The notes beneath the pieces were generated by a model, which was not told where the DNA came from, made no database searches, and saw nothing but the letters and a program-made list of their open reading frames with translations. The position numbers were made by a program, and so were the translations under genes. A stretch of 64,000 bases of DNA from Leptodontidium sp. MPI-SDFR-AT-0119 (lineage: Eukaryota > Ascomycota > Leotiomycetes > Helotiales > Leptodontidiaceae), in the NCBI GenBank assembly GCA_020726505.1, contig JAHLEZ010000014.1, positions 2,046,001-2,110,000 on the forward strand, written 5' to 3'. This document shows, piece after piece, positions 1-11,424 of the stretch. How positions within the stretch are numbered: the stretch's first letter is position 1; every line of letters begins with the position of its first letter.

Positions 1-13
1 GATTTCATGCAAT

Positions 14-2502
14 ATGACAGCAGTCGCTGGGCAGCCACTGTTTCTGCCTGCGAGACGATCCCTAGCATCATCGGATGAGAACTCAAGCCCCATTGCAGAT
101 GGCACCAAGTCTGGACGCCCAAACAAATGGACAGGGACCCGGCAGCGGAAATTAGCAAGACTTTATTTGTATACCACTCTCCAGACGAAATACATTCGAC
201 AAGCTCTGAAAGAGAAGGAGCCAGAATGGATGCCCGGGTAGGATAAAGTTTTGAACTCCAAGAATTATTACTAAAGGGTCATAGTAAGGAATCTACGAAC
301 AAGACTGTCAACACGCTTTTGGACAACGACCCAAGATGGCTGAGACCAAAGACTCGCGAAGAGATGGACGAGAGAATATCTGGCTTGTCGAACCGTAAAG
401 TACAGAGGAAGCTGGGACAAAAATCTTCGAGAGAGCAGCCCGACACACTCATTGACTGCAATCATGACACGAATAAGACCGAAGGTGGAGATGCTAGAGC
501 TTCTACTCCACCAGAGGACACTTTGGGACATGCATCCAGCTCTGTCCCAGTAGCGGATCCCTTATTCGCCAGCTTCAGTGAAACACCTCTACAAGACCTT
601 TTCCAGCTCGTGCCCCAGGGTGCTTTTGGAACTGCGTTTGACCTTTTCACACCAGAATCAACAGAACCCGAATGCTCAGTGTTGGATGACCTAGAGACTC
701 CAGAGGAGCTCCTTTTTGCCTCAAGCATTCCGTCGATGCCCCTGGACCTGGAGCAAATATCTACTACCTCAGTTCGAAGGCCCGCCGAACTTTGGACCGT
801 TGATGAAGAGAGTTTGTTGTCAACAGACTTCAGCACCACTAGTCTGAAGAGACGGCTATCAAAGTGCTCAACGCTGTATCTAAAGGCTGTTGCACTGCTT
901 CTGAAAGAACATTCGTTATCAGAGGCATCCAATTCTAGATCTTCGGCTGCTCTGAGTCGGGTCCCGACATATTCGGTAACCGTTGGTGATGGATCGACCA
1001 CAGGCAAAATCACGGTTCGGCCACCATCATCACTTGTGGGTCCCCCTCGGTCGCACGCGGCAAGAGTCACCTTGCCAAATTCTTTGTTGCTGCTCGATCG
1101 GCATCTGAAGCGACAAGGTCTCTGCCTCCCTGGCTTCAAAGGCCACGATTCTGGACATTGTTGGTGTCTCGATGGGCTCGACGGAGAGCTCTGGGTTAAT
1201 AAAGCAGGAATTTTCAACCCACAGAGCAATGATCCTCCAGAGAGCTTGGATTGTCTCGATTTAGAATTCCGGGATCCTTTTGGAAACAATGTCTTGCATA
1301 TGCTTGCCGCCCGTGGTGCAGCAATGACAGTCATTATTGAGGCACTGGAAAAAGGCGTTGATGGCAATGCTAAGAACAATGCCGGTCAGACTTTCCTTCA
1401 CATGCTACCTCGCCGTCTACTGGAGACTATTGCTGGAGACTGGTACCCCTTGACGTATGTTCTACAAAAGTTCAACAGCTTCAATGTCCGGTTTCATGAT
1501 TGCGACATATTCGGCAGAAGCTTCTTCCACCTCCTCACGCGCCAAGCTCGAAAGTTGCGCCCACATGCGCTCGGGGCGCTTAGTTTCTTGAACGTCAACC
1601 TCCCGCCTACCCGTGATGCTTTCGGCTGGATCTCTACCAAGAACCCTGAACTGCAACCTGCACCAATGCAAAGTAGCATACCCAATGCACCGGGAACTCG
1701 ATCGGGATGGTCTCTCGTTGCTGGAATCATCTCTCGCAGTCCTTATATCAGAGATTCTCCACCGGTGATCTATGCTGATTCTGCAGATGGGAGCCGCCTG
1801 TACAGAATCACAGTGTCTCCTCCATCTGAACTGACATTGGCCGAAAGCGAGACGCTGATGTACATGCATGCTCGTATGCTAGAAACAGCCTGGATGGCTA
1901 TCGATGCGCCCGAGACTCAAGACATTCAAGGTCGAAATGGACTTCAGTGTGTTGCTGAAGCATTCCTCAGTCTCGATGTTCTCGAAGGGGATGCAGTACG
2001 GAATACGAACAAGCGCAAACGTGGCCAGTCTAACCCGAAGGCGCACCCCACGAAGTTGAAGCTTCGGCAGGACTTAGCACGGAAAATGATTGCAGTCGGC
2101 GTTGACGTCAATAATTATGATGTCCACGGCAACACGGTGCTGATGGCCTTTGTGGCTCATTTACCCGATGGTGAAGACGACAAAACCGTAATGGATATTC
2201 TAAACGTTCTCATCGACGGTGGATCGTTAATTGACCGACGAAATCGAAAGGGGGAAACAGCTTTGCACGTTGCAGTCCGCCTGGGTAAGAAAGTCGCCAC
2301 CAGAGTTCTACTGGCTAGGGGAGCAAATGTTCATGTTAGGGCAGCCGATGGAAAAGGTGTTTTAGCCTTGGGTGAAGCCCACTACTTCAAGGCTCGTGAC
2401 GATTCTCCTCTCTATGCATCTATCTTGGGATGCATGGCACTGTGTATCAAGTTTGGGGCTGTGGCTGCTCCGACTTTGGTCCATGAGTGGTCGACGAGGT
2501 GA
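14..2502 (+). CDS. Clr5-domain ankyrin-repeat protein
   Basis: Two exons, 14-237 and 285-2502, give 813 aa. The 47-bp intron (GTAGGA donor, ATAG acceptor, TACTAA-like branch site) restores one continuous domain: exon 1 ends in RKLARLYLYTTL..KEPEWMPG and exon 2 continues KESTNKTVNTLLDNDPRWLRP. This is the pattern of the fungal Clr5 N-terminal domain (about residues 35-110), often found at the head of ankyrin proteins and of some regulators. A long low-complexity linker follows. Ankyrin-like units are visible around FGNNVLHMLAARGA and near the C-terminus (HGNTVLMAF, GETALHVAVRLGK, ARGANVHVRA). There is no signal peptide or membrane segment, so an intracellular, possibly nuclear, role is inferred. 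The function of this family is unknown. The start ATG at 14 is the first in frame inside the window; an upstream exon beyond the edge cannot be excluded. Confidence 0.82.
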
Positions 2503-3698
2503 AACTCTACATAACGATTCTGGCGAGACGGCGGCCAACTACGGGACCAAACTGCAGCTACCCATGGCAGCGCATAGTGGAATGCAAGGGACGAGGCTCG
2601 TACATGTACTTGTACAATATGAAAGGCTTGATCGTCTATTTGAGCGCATTGAATTCGGGTAAATATACCCCGTGGCAGGGGTTTTTGTCCCCATATTCTC
2701 CTGCTGAGCGGGCTTGGAAACAAGGTTCTAAACATGGGGCGTAAATCTGCTGGCATTTCAAATTCGCGTCCTGCGAAGCGAGGTTGTAGTGGGCCGGCCC
2801 TGCTGTCTGCAGTCTCAAGAGTAATGTTTCTCAAAAACTATCGAATGATTTTCTTAAAAGCTTTGTTTACATCTCACTCATACCCAGGCTTCTCTTGAGG
2901 GATGGGCGTGCGGTTATTTCGGGGTACTGGACAAGGGAATCGCGAAAGTGAGGAAGTGAGTTGAGGGGTACTTTTCGCTTCACCCTTGCCTCGCTTTTGT
3001 TTACAGATTTAAACTTCACCAGCTCTCATAAAGTGTTTGGGGATGGATAGTAGAACTCGGCACGGTCTAAGTGGGCTCGTAAAATATGAACATGGTGACG
3101 ACGGAAATGATGCCCATGAATTCTGAGCCGAACAACGGGTTCTGGTTTTCATGGGTTGTATATTATCTCAATATCGGTCAAGGTGTTAAAGATACTTGCT
3201 TGCAAAAACGTGCACAAATGGCTGGCAGAATGCGTGAAATTTTCTTCGGATGTTCGCTATTGATTAGCCTCAATCGTCTCATGTCTCGTGTGACTCGAAA
3301 CTGAAGCATTTCATCAATCATCGGTAACTTGCATAAGTCTTCCACAGACTGCATAAGTGAGCGTGATGCACAAACGATAGTTCGGGAGCTGATGTTCAAG
3401 TACTGACATGAAGGACATGGAGAGCCGCTCAACACCTAAGAATCGAAACTCATCACTGAGCATGACTGCTTTGAGCACCGCTTCTCCAAATGGATTGGTG
3501 AGGGACTGGTTGCATCCTGCAACCAGTCCCTGGCGCAGGAAAAATGGTGGCAGGTCAGTCATTCCTCTCAGAACTCCTCCTTCTTTCCCTTTATCGTGAA
3601 ACCTAGCTTTCTGGTGCCTACATATTCTGCGGGCTCCTCAAAGACCGAGTTCTCAACCCTAGATATGCTGCAATAGTAAGCTGACTCTATTTGACCAG
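2503..3698. other. intergenic, no gene seen
   Basis: No reading frame here resembles a protein or has convincing splice signals. The notable content is a perfect 14-bp-stem hairpin at 3501-3531, listed separately, just upstream of the polyketide synthase fragment. Confidence 0.5.
3501..3531. repeat. perfect 14-bp inverted repeat (hairpin)
   Basis: The left arm 3501-3514 (AGGGACTGGTTGCA) and right arm 3518-3531 are exact reverse complements separated by a 3-base loop TCC. It lies about 170 bp upstream of the first recognisable base of the truncated polyketide synthase, near the likely deletion breakpoint. No protein context explains it. Confidence 0.8.
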
Positions 3699-5510
3699 GC
3701 GATGTCTATGTCTTCGAAGAGAACGACATCATTGGAGTTGCTGGAGGCGTGAGATTCCAGTGTGTTCCTAAAGCACTTCTGGATACTCTTCTATCGCCTG
3801 CAAAGTCTAAAGCTGCAAGTAAGTGTTGTCTGAATTCTATCATCCCCTTCGAAGTTGTTTCGGGAGCCTCGGTGCTGCTTGTGTCCCCCTTCCACATGAT
3901 TTGAATCACAATATTGACATTGGAAAACGCCGATGCTAAATACAAGCAGCCTCCGACCGCCCAGTTCCTATGCAAACATCTCAAGTCAAGCAACAGAACC
4001 TGTCCCAAACGAACTCAAAGACTCGAGCGCCTATGGGTCCAGCCAAGAGTCCCCCAGCGCGAGAGATTGAGGTTATCAAGAAGGAAAGACCGACCAGTAA
4101 CTCGCAATCCGAGTCACCCGCAATCTAGTTGCTGAGTCACTGAAAATCATCGCCGATGAAGTTGGTTGTGAGATGACCCAAACTGGCAGATCCGATCGAG
4201 CTGGATTTTTCCAGTACTGTCTTCAACGACCTGTTAACCATCGCTCATCTCAAATCACATCTGCGACAATTCGAAACTGTCTCAGAATCTCCTGCCGACT
4301 CCGGCCTATTAACACCGGATATGGTAGTGTCTGACACTAGTGATTTGGACTACTCTGATAACGAGGCAATGGTTGAGGACCTGAACGAGAAAGATGTATC
4401 TGAGGACTTGAACTTCATTTGTACCATTTGGTCAACAATTGCTGAGGAAATAGGTGTCAGCTTGAGGAGATCACAGACAATACCGACCTGGCTACAATGG
4501 GGATGGACTCGCTTATGAATTTGAGCATCTTGGGAGCGTTAAGAGAGAAGACCGGCTTGTCAATGAAACCTGATCTTTTGGTCAGCAATACATCAATCAA
4601 CATGATCGAAACATCTCTAGGCCTTGGGGAAGTCAAGGCAAGGGCTACTCCAACCTTAGACTCCTCAGCCCTCCGAACCCCAGTTCTCCTGCCAATTCCT
4701 GCCCAAAGAGCCGAAAAACAATTCTCGATATCATCATTCCCACCCGCAAGCTCCATCCTCCTTCAAGGCAATCTTAGGACGGCAAGGCATATTCTGTTCC
4801 TACTTCCGGACGGATCGGGCTCCGCAGCTTCTTACGCCCATATACCCGACATTGCTGCCTCGGAATTGCTTGTCTATGGTCTCAACTGCCCTTTCATGAA
4901 AACGCGCGAAGACTTTACGATTGGAGTACCAGCAGTCTGTCAAATCTACATGGCTGAAATTCGACGCAGACAGCCAAACGGACCGCATATGCTTGGAGGT
5001 TGGTCTGTTGGTGGTGTTCTCGCCTATGAGATGACCAGGCAGTTCATCCGGAAAGGCGAGACTGTCGAGAGACTTTCGCTCATCGATTCTCCCTGCCCGG
5101 GCAAACTCGAAGCGCCGCCTTCTTCCTTCCACCGTTTCTGTGATAGGATTGGTCTGCTCGGCAAGCCAAGATCCAAGGTCCCCAGTTGGCTACTCCCACA
5201 TTTCGCCTCTGCTGTCCGAGAATTGACAAACTATTCCGGCAGTCTGAGAGATGCAAAGGGAATTGATGTTTCTAAGATGCCGTTTACAGCGGCTATCTGG
5301 GCTAGAAATGGTATTATCCATCTTGACACTGACCCAAAGCCCGATTGGGACCCCGCCGTGCCAATGCCCAACTCATTGGATTGATTGACGCATAACAGAA
5401 CAAACTTGGGTCCGAACGGGTGGGAACAGTTGGTCGGGGCGGAGAACATCGAGTGCACTAGGACTACTTGCAATCATTCACGATAATGAGACAACCAATC
5501 GTAAGCAGTG
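3699..5510 (+). pseudogene. truncated non-reducing polyketide synthase (PT end, ACP, ACP, thioesterase)
   Basis: Only the 3' part of a non-reducing iterative PKS is present. It starts after a CAG acceptor at 3698 with DVYVFEENDIIGVAGGVRFQ, the end of the product-template domain. An intron begins near 3822. A first ACP region (LKIIADEVGCEMT, about 4140) is followed by a second ACP (GMDSLMNLSILGALREKTGL, about 4500) and a thioesterase with PDGSGSA, the nucleophile motif GGWSVGG, IDSP, and a distal NH near 5472 where the catalytic His belongs. Lesions: the first ACP has frame conflicts; one base is missing near 4463; an in-frame TGA at 5382-5384 falls where the family has Asp-Trp; another base is missing near 5475. 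The KS, AT and most of PT are absent. In such enzymes the thioesterase releases or cyclises the polyketide. Its neighbours are melanin-type enzymes, so a pentaketide-naphthol or related synthase is inferred. Confidence 0.85.
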
Positions 5511-7066
5511 ATGGATTTCTCCTCCAGGAATAATCAGCTAACATATATATATATTCAGACGGTGGAACTCGCATTATTGATGAGACAGGCTCTCAAGATC
5601 TAAACGTTGTGTACAGTATGGGTGCAGAATTCGTTTGGGGATCATAAGTACGACTAATCTAGCGCAAGTTGGTACATGGGAATTTTTGTTCTTTGCGGTT
5701 GTCTTGTGCATTATCAGCAAGCCATATCTGTTTATTTTATTTACAAGGCTTCTTGCTCAACACCCCATAATATCTAGATTGTTTTTTACTATGCTGTACA
5801 TTACGAGCGGGTTATGATAGTTAATGGAATGATGATTTGGGTTGCGTCAATTGGGATTTTGAAATCTATCTACTTCGCAGCAGAACACTTCTATACCAAA
5901 CTAGACTGGACCATGAGATATTCCCTGGACATCTCAGTAATTCTCAGAATCTCTCCAGGAATATATCGAGAACTTCCACTTAAGCTCCGGGAACAGGCTC
6001 GATAGCTTGAATTGGATATCCGGCCAAGTTTGCGATATGATTGTGACGTATTGCACCATGCTCACGACAAACCCATACGATGGATCCGAGCGATACAATG
6101 CGAATACTTGCAGTGCATATCAGCACCGCTACTTGCAGCGCTGGCCGCGTTAACCACCACAATTCTTAGTCTCAGAACAGTCGATACGCTGGACGCTGGA
6201 GTGCGAGCTGTGCACTTTACTCGTTAGCAATAGGCATTCCCCCTCCCCCCCCAAAGGGCGCGATGTACCTGAATGCGCAGCGAGTCAGCACAGTCCGTGC
6301 TGTACTTGGGTTCCACGATAGCGATCAACCTCCGAAAGACCCGTAGAGAAGCCGAGTCAGCACCGTAATGTAAGACATCGACAACACAACTTCGTAAGCG
6401 AGAATCTTGGCCGCTACGGATTTACGCCACGACAGTCCGAGGACCGGCTCCGTTGCACAGACGGGACTCCGTAGGTGTAGCCCGATATGAAAACCGCTGT
6501 AATGACGGTGAGGATCTTATTTGGTTCCTGCAGATACCAGTCCTTCTTTTGCCTAGTCTACGGGTACGTACCATGGCATGGCCTCAAAGAGAGAGGAGCC
6601 TCTCTCGGACTACCGACGGAGAGCCGGGGCGGATGGATGCGCTATTCTGGGAGGGCACTGAGGGACTAATGTAAGGGGCAGTTGCTTATTTGGGATGGCC
6701 GTGCTGGAGTATTCTCCTTTGGTGCGGTATGATGAGAATAAGGCCGATGATGTCCGAGAAACATTTTAATAGATCATGGTTTGCGTGAGGGGAGTGAATT
6801 TCAAAAATGATCAATTTCTAAAAATTAATAGATATACGAGTATTGGCTTGTAGATATGCCAGGACTTGATTAATTCAGTTAGTGAACGAATGGGACCTTG
6901 AGCGAGGTATTGGTTTCCTTGCCAAGTAGCTCTAAGGACACAATATTTCAAATTCTCAGTGACTGAAGATGCACTCACTGTGCAATCAAATCGGGAGACA
7001 TGAGCGATGCCATTGGCAAATGACAGGGATGAAAAAAAATGCAGTATATTACAACACCACACACCT
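5511..7066. other. intergenic, no gene seen
   Basis: This follows the PKS fragment and precedes the 3' end of the scytalone dehydratase gene. It holds a short TA run near 5546-5555 and a C-rich tract near 6240-6252. Short hydrophobic frames around 5635-6000 match nothing I know and lack splice or start context. Confidence 0.45.
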
Positions 7067-7822
7067 CTAAATAATCTCAACGGGCTCGACACTCTCAAGC
7101 TCACAGACAGTCACCAAAGATTCGGTCTTTAACCCAGCACCTACTTCTCTTACACAAAATTCCTCCTCATGTGCCTGAGTATAACTCCCGCTGAACACCT
7201 TCTCAAATTCATGCTCGTTCCACCTCACTGTCGGCTTCAGCCCGGCAAATTTCCACTCCCCGTCCACCTTCGTGTAGTAGTGGATATTCGTGGCATGGCT
7301 ATGGCCCTTCAGTTTGACCTCTTTCATATCCGGCCCCGTATAAACTTGATGTGCAGCGCGGATTTGGTGGTGCCCTATAACGCGTGTGTCCGAAACCCGT
7401 TCCCAGTAATGTGCTCCGAGGAGGTGTTGTGTTTTGATGCATGGGTCGCCCAGAAAATCGTCATTCGTGACCATCGCGAGAAATTCGGCTGCAGGCATCG
7501 CAGGCCAGCATTTCTTGCCAATGTCTGTGTAGTCGACGAAAAGAGAAGGGGCCAAGATACTCTCGAGCCGGTTCCAGTCCTTTGAAAGATGTTAGATCCC
7601 GCCGAGACCCGACGTATTTGAGAGACGGAGTTTACCTTCGCATCGTAACTATCCGCCCAGTTGAAGACGAGAGCCTCCAAATCGAGAAAATCTACAGGTA
7701 GTTAGATCTCTATCTGGAAGACTTGAACAGAGAAAATTACCGTCGAGAGATATCCTCTTCTTACTCTGCCACAAACCAAAATTATGTTTAGGCTCATCGA
7801 CGGCAAAAGAGAATGTAGGCAT
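7067..7822 (-). CDS. SCD1: scytalone dehydratase
   Basis: Three exons on the minus strand, 7822-7741, 7691-7636 and 7579-7067, give 216 aa; introns of 49 and 56 bp have GT-AG ends and keep frame. The protein has the family's landmark segments: FNWADSYDAKDWNRL, FVDYTDIG, DDFLGDPCIKTQH, HHQIRAAHQVY, HATNIHYY and WKFAGLKPTVRW. Scytalone dehydratase removes water from scytalone and vermelone in DHN-melanin synthesis. The active-site tyrosines (ADSY, VDY) and the two histidines (TQH, AAHQ) are kept; in my alignment the position of the Magnaporthe active-site Ser129 reads Ala (HATN against HSAN). The C-terminus runs about 35 residues beyond the Magnaporthe enzyme. It is transcribed divergently from the reductase gene at 8833. 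Start chosen at the ATG 7822-7820, just before PTFSFAVDEP. Confidence 0.9.
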
Positions 7823-8832
7823 GGCAGGCAACTTCGACGGAAACAAATATGACTGACTCTATTGTTGGATGAGGGAAACAACATGAAATAATACTCGGAG
7901 CATTCTGGTTATACATATACGGACACAGTGTACCTACGGACATTGTTGAAGTGTGGCCTGGATTGATGGGCTTTGCGGCCTGTCCCAAACACTGATCTTG
8001 TGATTGTAGCATCCCTTCAGCCAGTCCGATCAAATTTTGCCCTTCAAAGGAGAAAAGGCACAACAAAATAATTTCAAGAAGTCCTAGCTCTTTCGGACCT
8101 CTCGCAGAGGCCATACTTTGACCGAAAGGCCGAATTTTGTCCTTGGGACTGGTCTGTTGAGAGCCTTCTGCTACATGAGTGCACAGGACAAATATTTGAC
8201 CTTTGACAAAGACCGACTCCGGAGTCGATCGAGGTACAGCGATGATACTACGAAGAAACTTGCTTGGACCAACGTCATGTTGGCATGAAGCGGCTCCGTC
8301 AAGTGAATGTTTATCCAGCGACTGCCGATGCCAAGATGCCAGCCAATCAGGTGAGACCCGTGAAACAACAACAGGAAGTTCGAGTACAGTTCTGCTGAGA
8401 ACGCTATGAATTGCCTCAATCTGAAACAGGAACCCGTCTCATGCACGCAAGCATCGATCGGCAATCCGGTATGGCACCAATTTACCACCAACGTCCAGGC
8501 TAGAACTCCGGACTTCGTAGACGGATATCCGATTGTTCAGGCCGAGGTTTCGAGATACCGAAAGCTCACGTTGACTGTTGGTGTAAAGCTGTGTGCCCTT
8601 CTTGTATTTGTCCGACAGGAAAGGGATGCGTGAAATGTCCTTGCCAGTTAAAAAAAAATAAAAATAAAAGTGCGCTGCATCTCGTAGTCTTCTCGGTTCG
8701 GAGTCCGTAGATCATATAACACCAGAGAGTAGCCATCGAAAAGATATCAACACATCTTACAACGAAACATTGATTCCCAAATATAGTACTAGTCATTCAT
8801 ACTTAAATCATTCTTGACCGCCAAACGCAATC
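7823..8832. promoter_or_regulatory. divergent promoter region between SCD and reductase
   Basis: About 1 kb separates the start codons of scytalone dehydratase (minus) and the naphthol reductase (plus). The head-to-head layout suggests shared regulation. An A-rich stretch lies at about 8648-8668, upstream of the reductase start. I cannot identify a specific binding site. No coding sequence is supported here. Confidence 0.5.
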
Positions 8833-9977
8833 ATGGGTTCAATCGAAGCTTCAAACGGGGATTATCAGATCGGCTCATTGACCGGAAAGGTTGCCCTGGT
8901 CACCGGATCTGGACGAGGAATCGGACGTGGCATTGCACTAGGTCTGGCACAACGAGGAGCATCGGTTGTGGTCAACTATGCCAACACTTCGAAAGGAGCT
9001 GAAGAGCTCGTAACACAGATCGAGCAGCTGGGAAGCAAGGCAATCGCGATCAAGGCCGATGTGACCAAGGTGGCAGAAGTTGAGCGTCTCTTCAAGGAAG
9101 CCGTTGACCATGTATGTGCAAGTCCCGGAGAAATTATCTCAAATTTTTTCCAGCATTCCCGAACGGCCCAGTAGTGCTGACTTGCTTCTAGTTCGGACGA
9201 TTGGATATCGTTATGTCCAACTCGGGGACCGAGAACTTCAAACCCGCGGACAAGATCACAGAAGCAGACTATGACAAGGTCTTCAATCTCAACACCAAAG
9301 CACAGTTCTTTGTTGCACAACAAGCGTATATCCACCTGGAGAAGGGAGGACGAATCATCTTGATGTCCTCCGTCGCTGCTACTATGTCTGGTGTGCCAAA
9401 TCATGCGCTGTATGCTGGAAGCAAAGCTGCCGTGGAGGGCTTCACTAGAAGTTTCTCGGCGGACTGCGGTCCCTCGAAGGGGATCACCGTGAACGCCATT
9501 GCGCCTGGTGGTGTCAAGACTGACATGTTTGACGAGTAAGTTGCCCAAGCTGTGCACTGGCCCATGACCAGAAGCTAACAATACGGCAGGAATGCATGGC
9601 AGTAAGCAGACCCTACTTTATTTTCTCTTCAGAATGTCTCATGAGTATTTTCTCCGCGAGACATTCCTCCTGTTTGAGATGATTCGGAAAACCCGAACAA
9701 TGTCTTTGCTGACTTCCGATCTTTCAGTTATTCTCCTGGCGCTACACCAGAATCATCCCCAGAGTCCATCGAGGCAGGCATAGCAAAGATGTGCCCATTG
9801 AAGAGGGTTGCTGTCCCAGAAGATATCGCTAGGGTTGTAGCTTTCCTGGCCAGTAAAGAGAGCGAATGGATCAATGGTAAGCAAGGCTCCTGCTTCGGAC
9901 CCGACTCAAGAGAAGAGTTAACACTTCCGGCTCGCACAGGTCAAATAATAAAACTCAGCGGGGGCTCTATTGCGTAG
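8833..9977 (+). CDS. hydroxynaphthalene reductase-like SDR
   Basis: Five exons, 8833-9111, 9192-9535, 9590-9601 (a 12-nt microexon), 9728-9876 and 9940-9977, give 273 aa with consistent phases and GT-AG ends. It is a classical short-chain dehydrogenase: cofactor motif TGSGRGIG near residue 20, NSG after the fourth strand, the catalytic Ser in MSS, YAGSK carrying the catalytic Tyr and Lys, then NAIAPGGVKTDM. Order and spacing match fungal tri- and tetrahydroxynaphthalene reductases, NADPH enzymes of DHN-melanin synthesis that make scytalone and vermelone. I cannot decide between the T4HN and T3HN type from sequence alone. The divergent scytalone dehydratase neighbour supports a pigment role. 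Reduction of another polyketide naphthol or anthraquinone is an alternative. Confidence 0.9.
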
Positions 9978-11424
9978 GAGACCTGCAAGATCATTGGCGC
10001 TTTCAAAGAAGTGTCCGAGTGAGCTGGAAAGGGGGAGGTTGGTGATGCTCAAGGTTGATGTTTTGATTCACATCTCCCCAGTTTTAGCAATCCAAATAAG
10101 TAATCTTTGAAGTTCAACAACGGAGGCTAAATTAACATAATTGGGTCTCGGATATTGACCCGATCACAATTCCACCAAAGATCATCCTCAAATCCAGGTT
10201 GCACAAGATAACCCCTGGAAAAGCCAATGCACGGGCAGGGGCACGGGCACGCTTCTCGCTTAAGTAAGCAGGACAAGCAGCATGTCTCGATGGTGATCCG
10301 CTTGGTGATCAAACTTCAAACCCTCACTCCATGACTCCAGCCAGCTGCCAACATTCACTGCCCCTTTCATGATGCTCCAATCCAACCGCTGTCAAGTCCT
10401 ACTGCATTATGCCTTGTTATGAAGGATGCCATCTGATGACCTGATTTCTAGAACGGGATATCGGTTGTTCTGCGTTTGCCCATTGCATGTGGGTATCTAA
10501 CGCGTTTTGTCTCAGATCTTTGCTTTCTCTTGATCCGGCTTGATCTTCCTCCACTCACTATTTTCTGACCTGTCAGAAAAAACAGAACTTGGATCTTGGA
10601 TGAATGCGCAAGTTCAGCGCGGGGGCTAGTCAAAGCCGGGGGGAACTCTCTTTTAATTCGCCGGAGAGAATCATGACCAGGTTGTGGGGTCGATTGTGCA
10701 TTGTTTTGTTCGCGTTTGGCGATGGTCTCGAGCCCCCCGATGATACGCTGCTTTGAATGTTTTACTGTACACGCGCCACTGTACACTGCACAGTACACTA
10801 TCCTGGATGGTGGCAAAGGAGGTTGATACTCAGTTTGTTGTTCACCGTGATGCCAAATTTTCCTTACGGTACTCGTTATGACAAGTCTGATTTGATTGCA
10901 AGGATTGCTATTTCTACAATAGCATCACATGAAACATTAGCAGAGGGGAAATCATTAACTCTCTACTGTGCGACGTCGAAGTAGTCCTACTCCAAGTTAC
11001 CACTAACATATTCTCACAGTTAGCTCCCCCCCTTGACTCGGATGGAGGCAGCAACCCTGGATCGCACGAACCAACAGACACCCCATCACAATGATAGCCG
11101 TTATTGGATATCAGCCGCTTGCGCAATTATCTTACGGGTTTCATCCGGAGCACACGGATATTTCAATCCCCTCTTCTAGGTTGGAATAGGCTCCTCTCGG
11201 CACCTGTTGGCACCCACAAAACCTTGGTCGAAACAGGATCCTCCCAAGGTCCTCTGCATTGCCCGCCCTGTTGCTGTGAGAGTCCTCACACTGACAGCAA
11301 TTTTTATCCGCCTTAAGAACCCCGCCTCGCAAGGTCTTCCACTTGCATTTGAATTGCTGCAAGACACCCAATCGCAACAACTCTTCAAACAACTTACATT
11401 CTCCGAATCATATCTGGTAGAAAA
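9978..11424. other. intergenic, no gene seen
   Basis: Region between the reductase and the Zn2Cys6 gene, likely holding the reductase 3' UTR and the promoter of the regulator. Short frames on both strands look like chance. A small GGGCAC/GGGCAG direct repeat lies near 10232-10250. Confidence 0.5.

Noticed and set aside
462..1379. Long minus-strand frame of 305 codons opposite the Clr5/ankyrin gene
   Set aside because: Fully inside a well-supported plus-strand coding exon, with no domain or codon logic of its own; a composition shadow.
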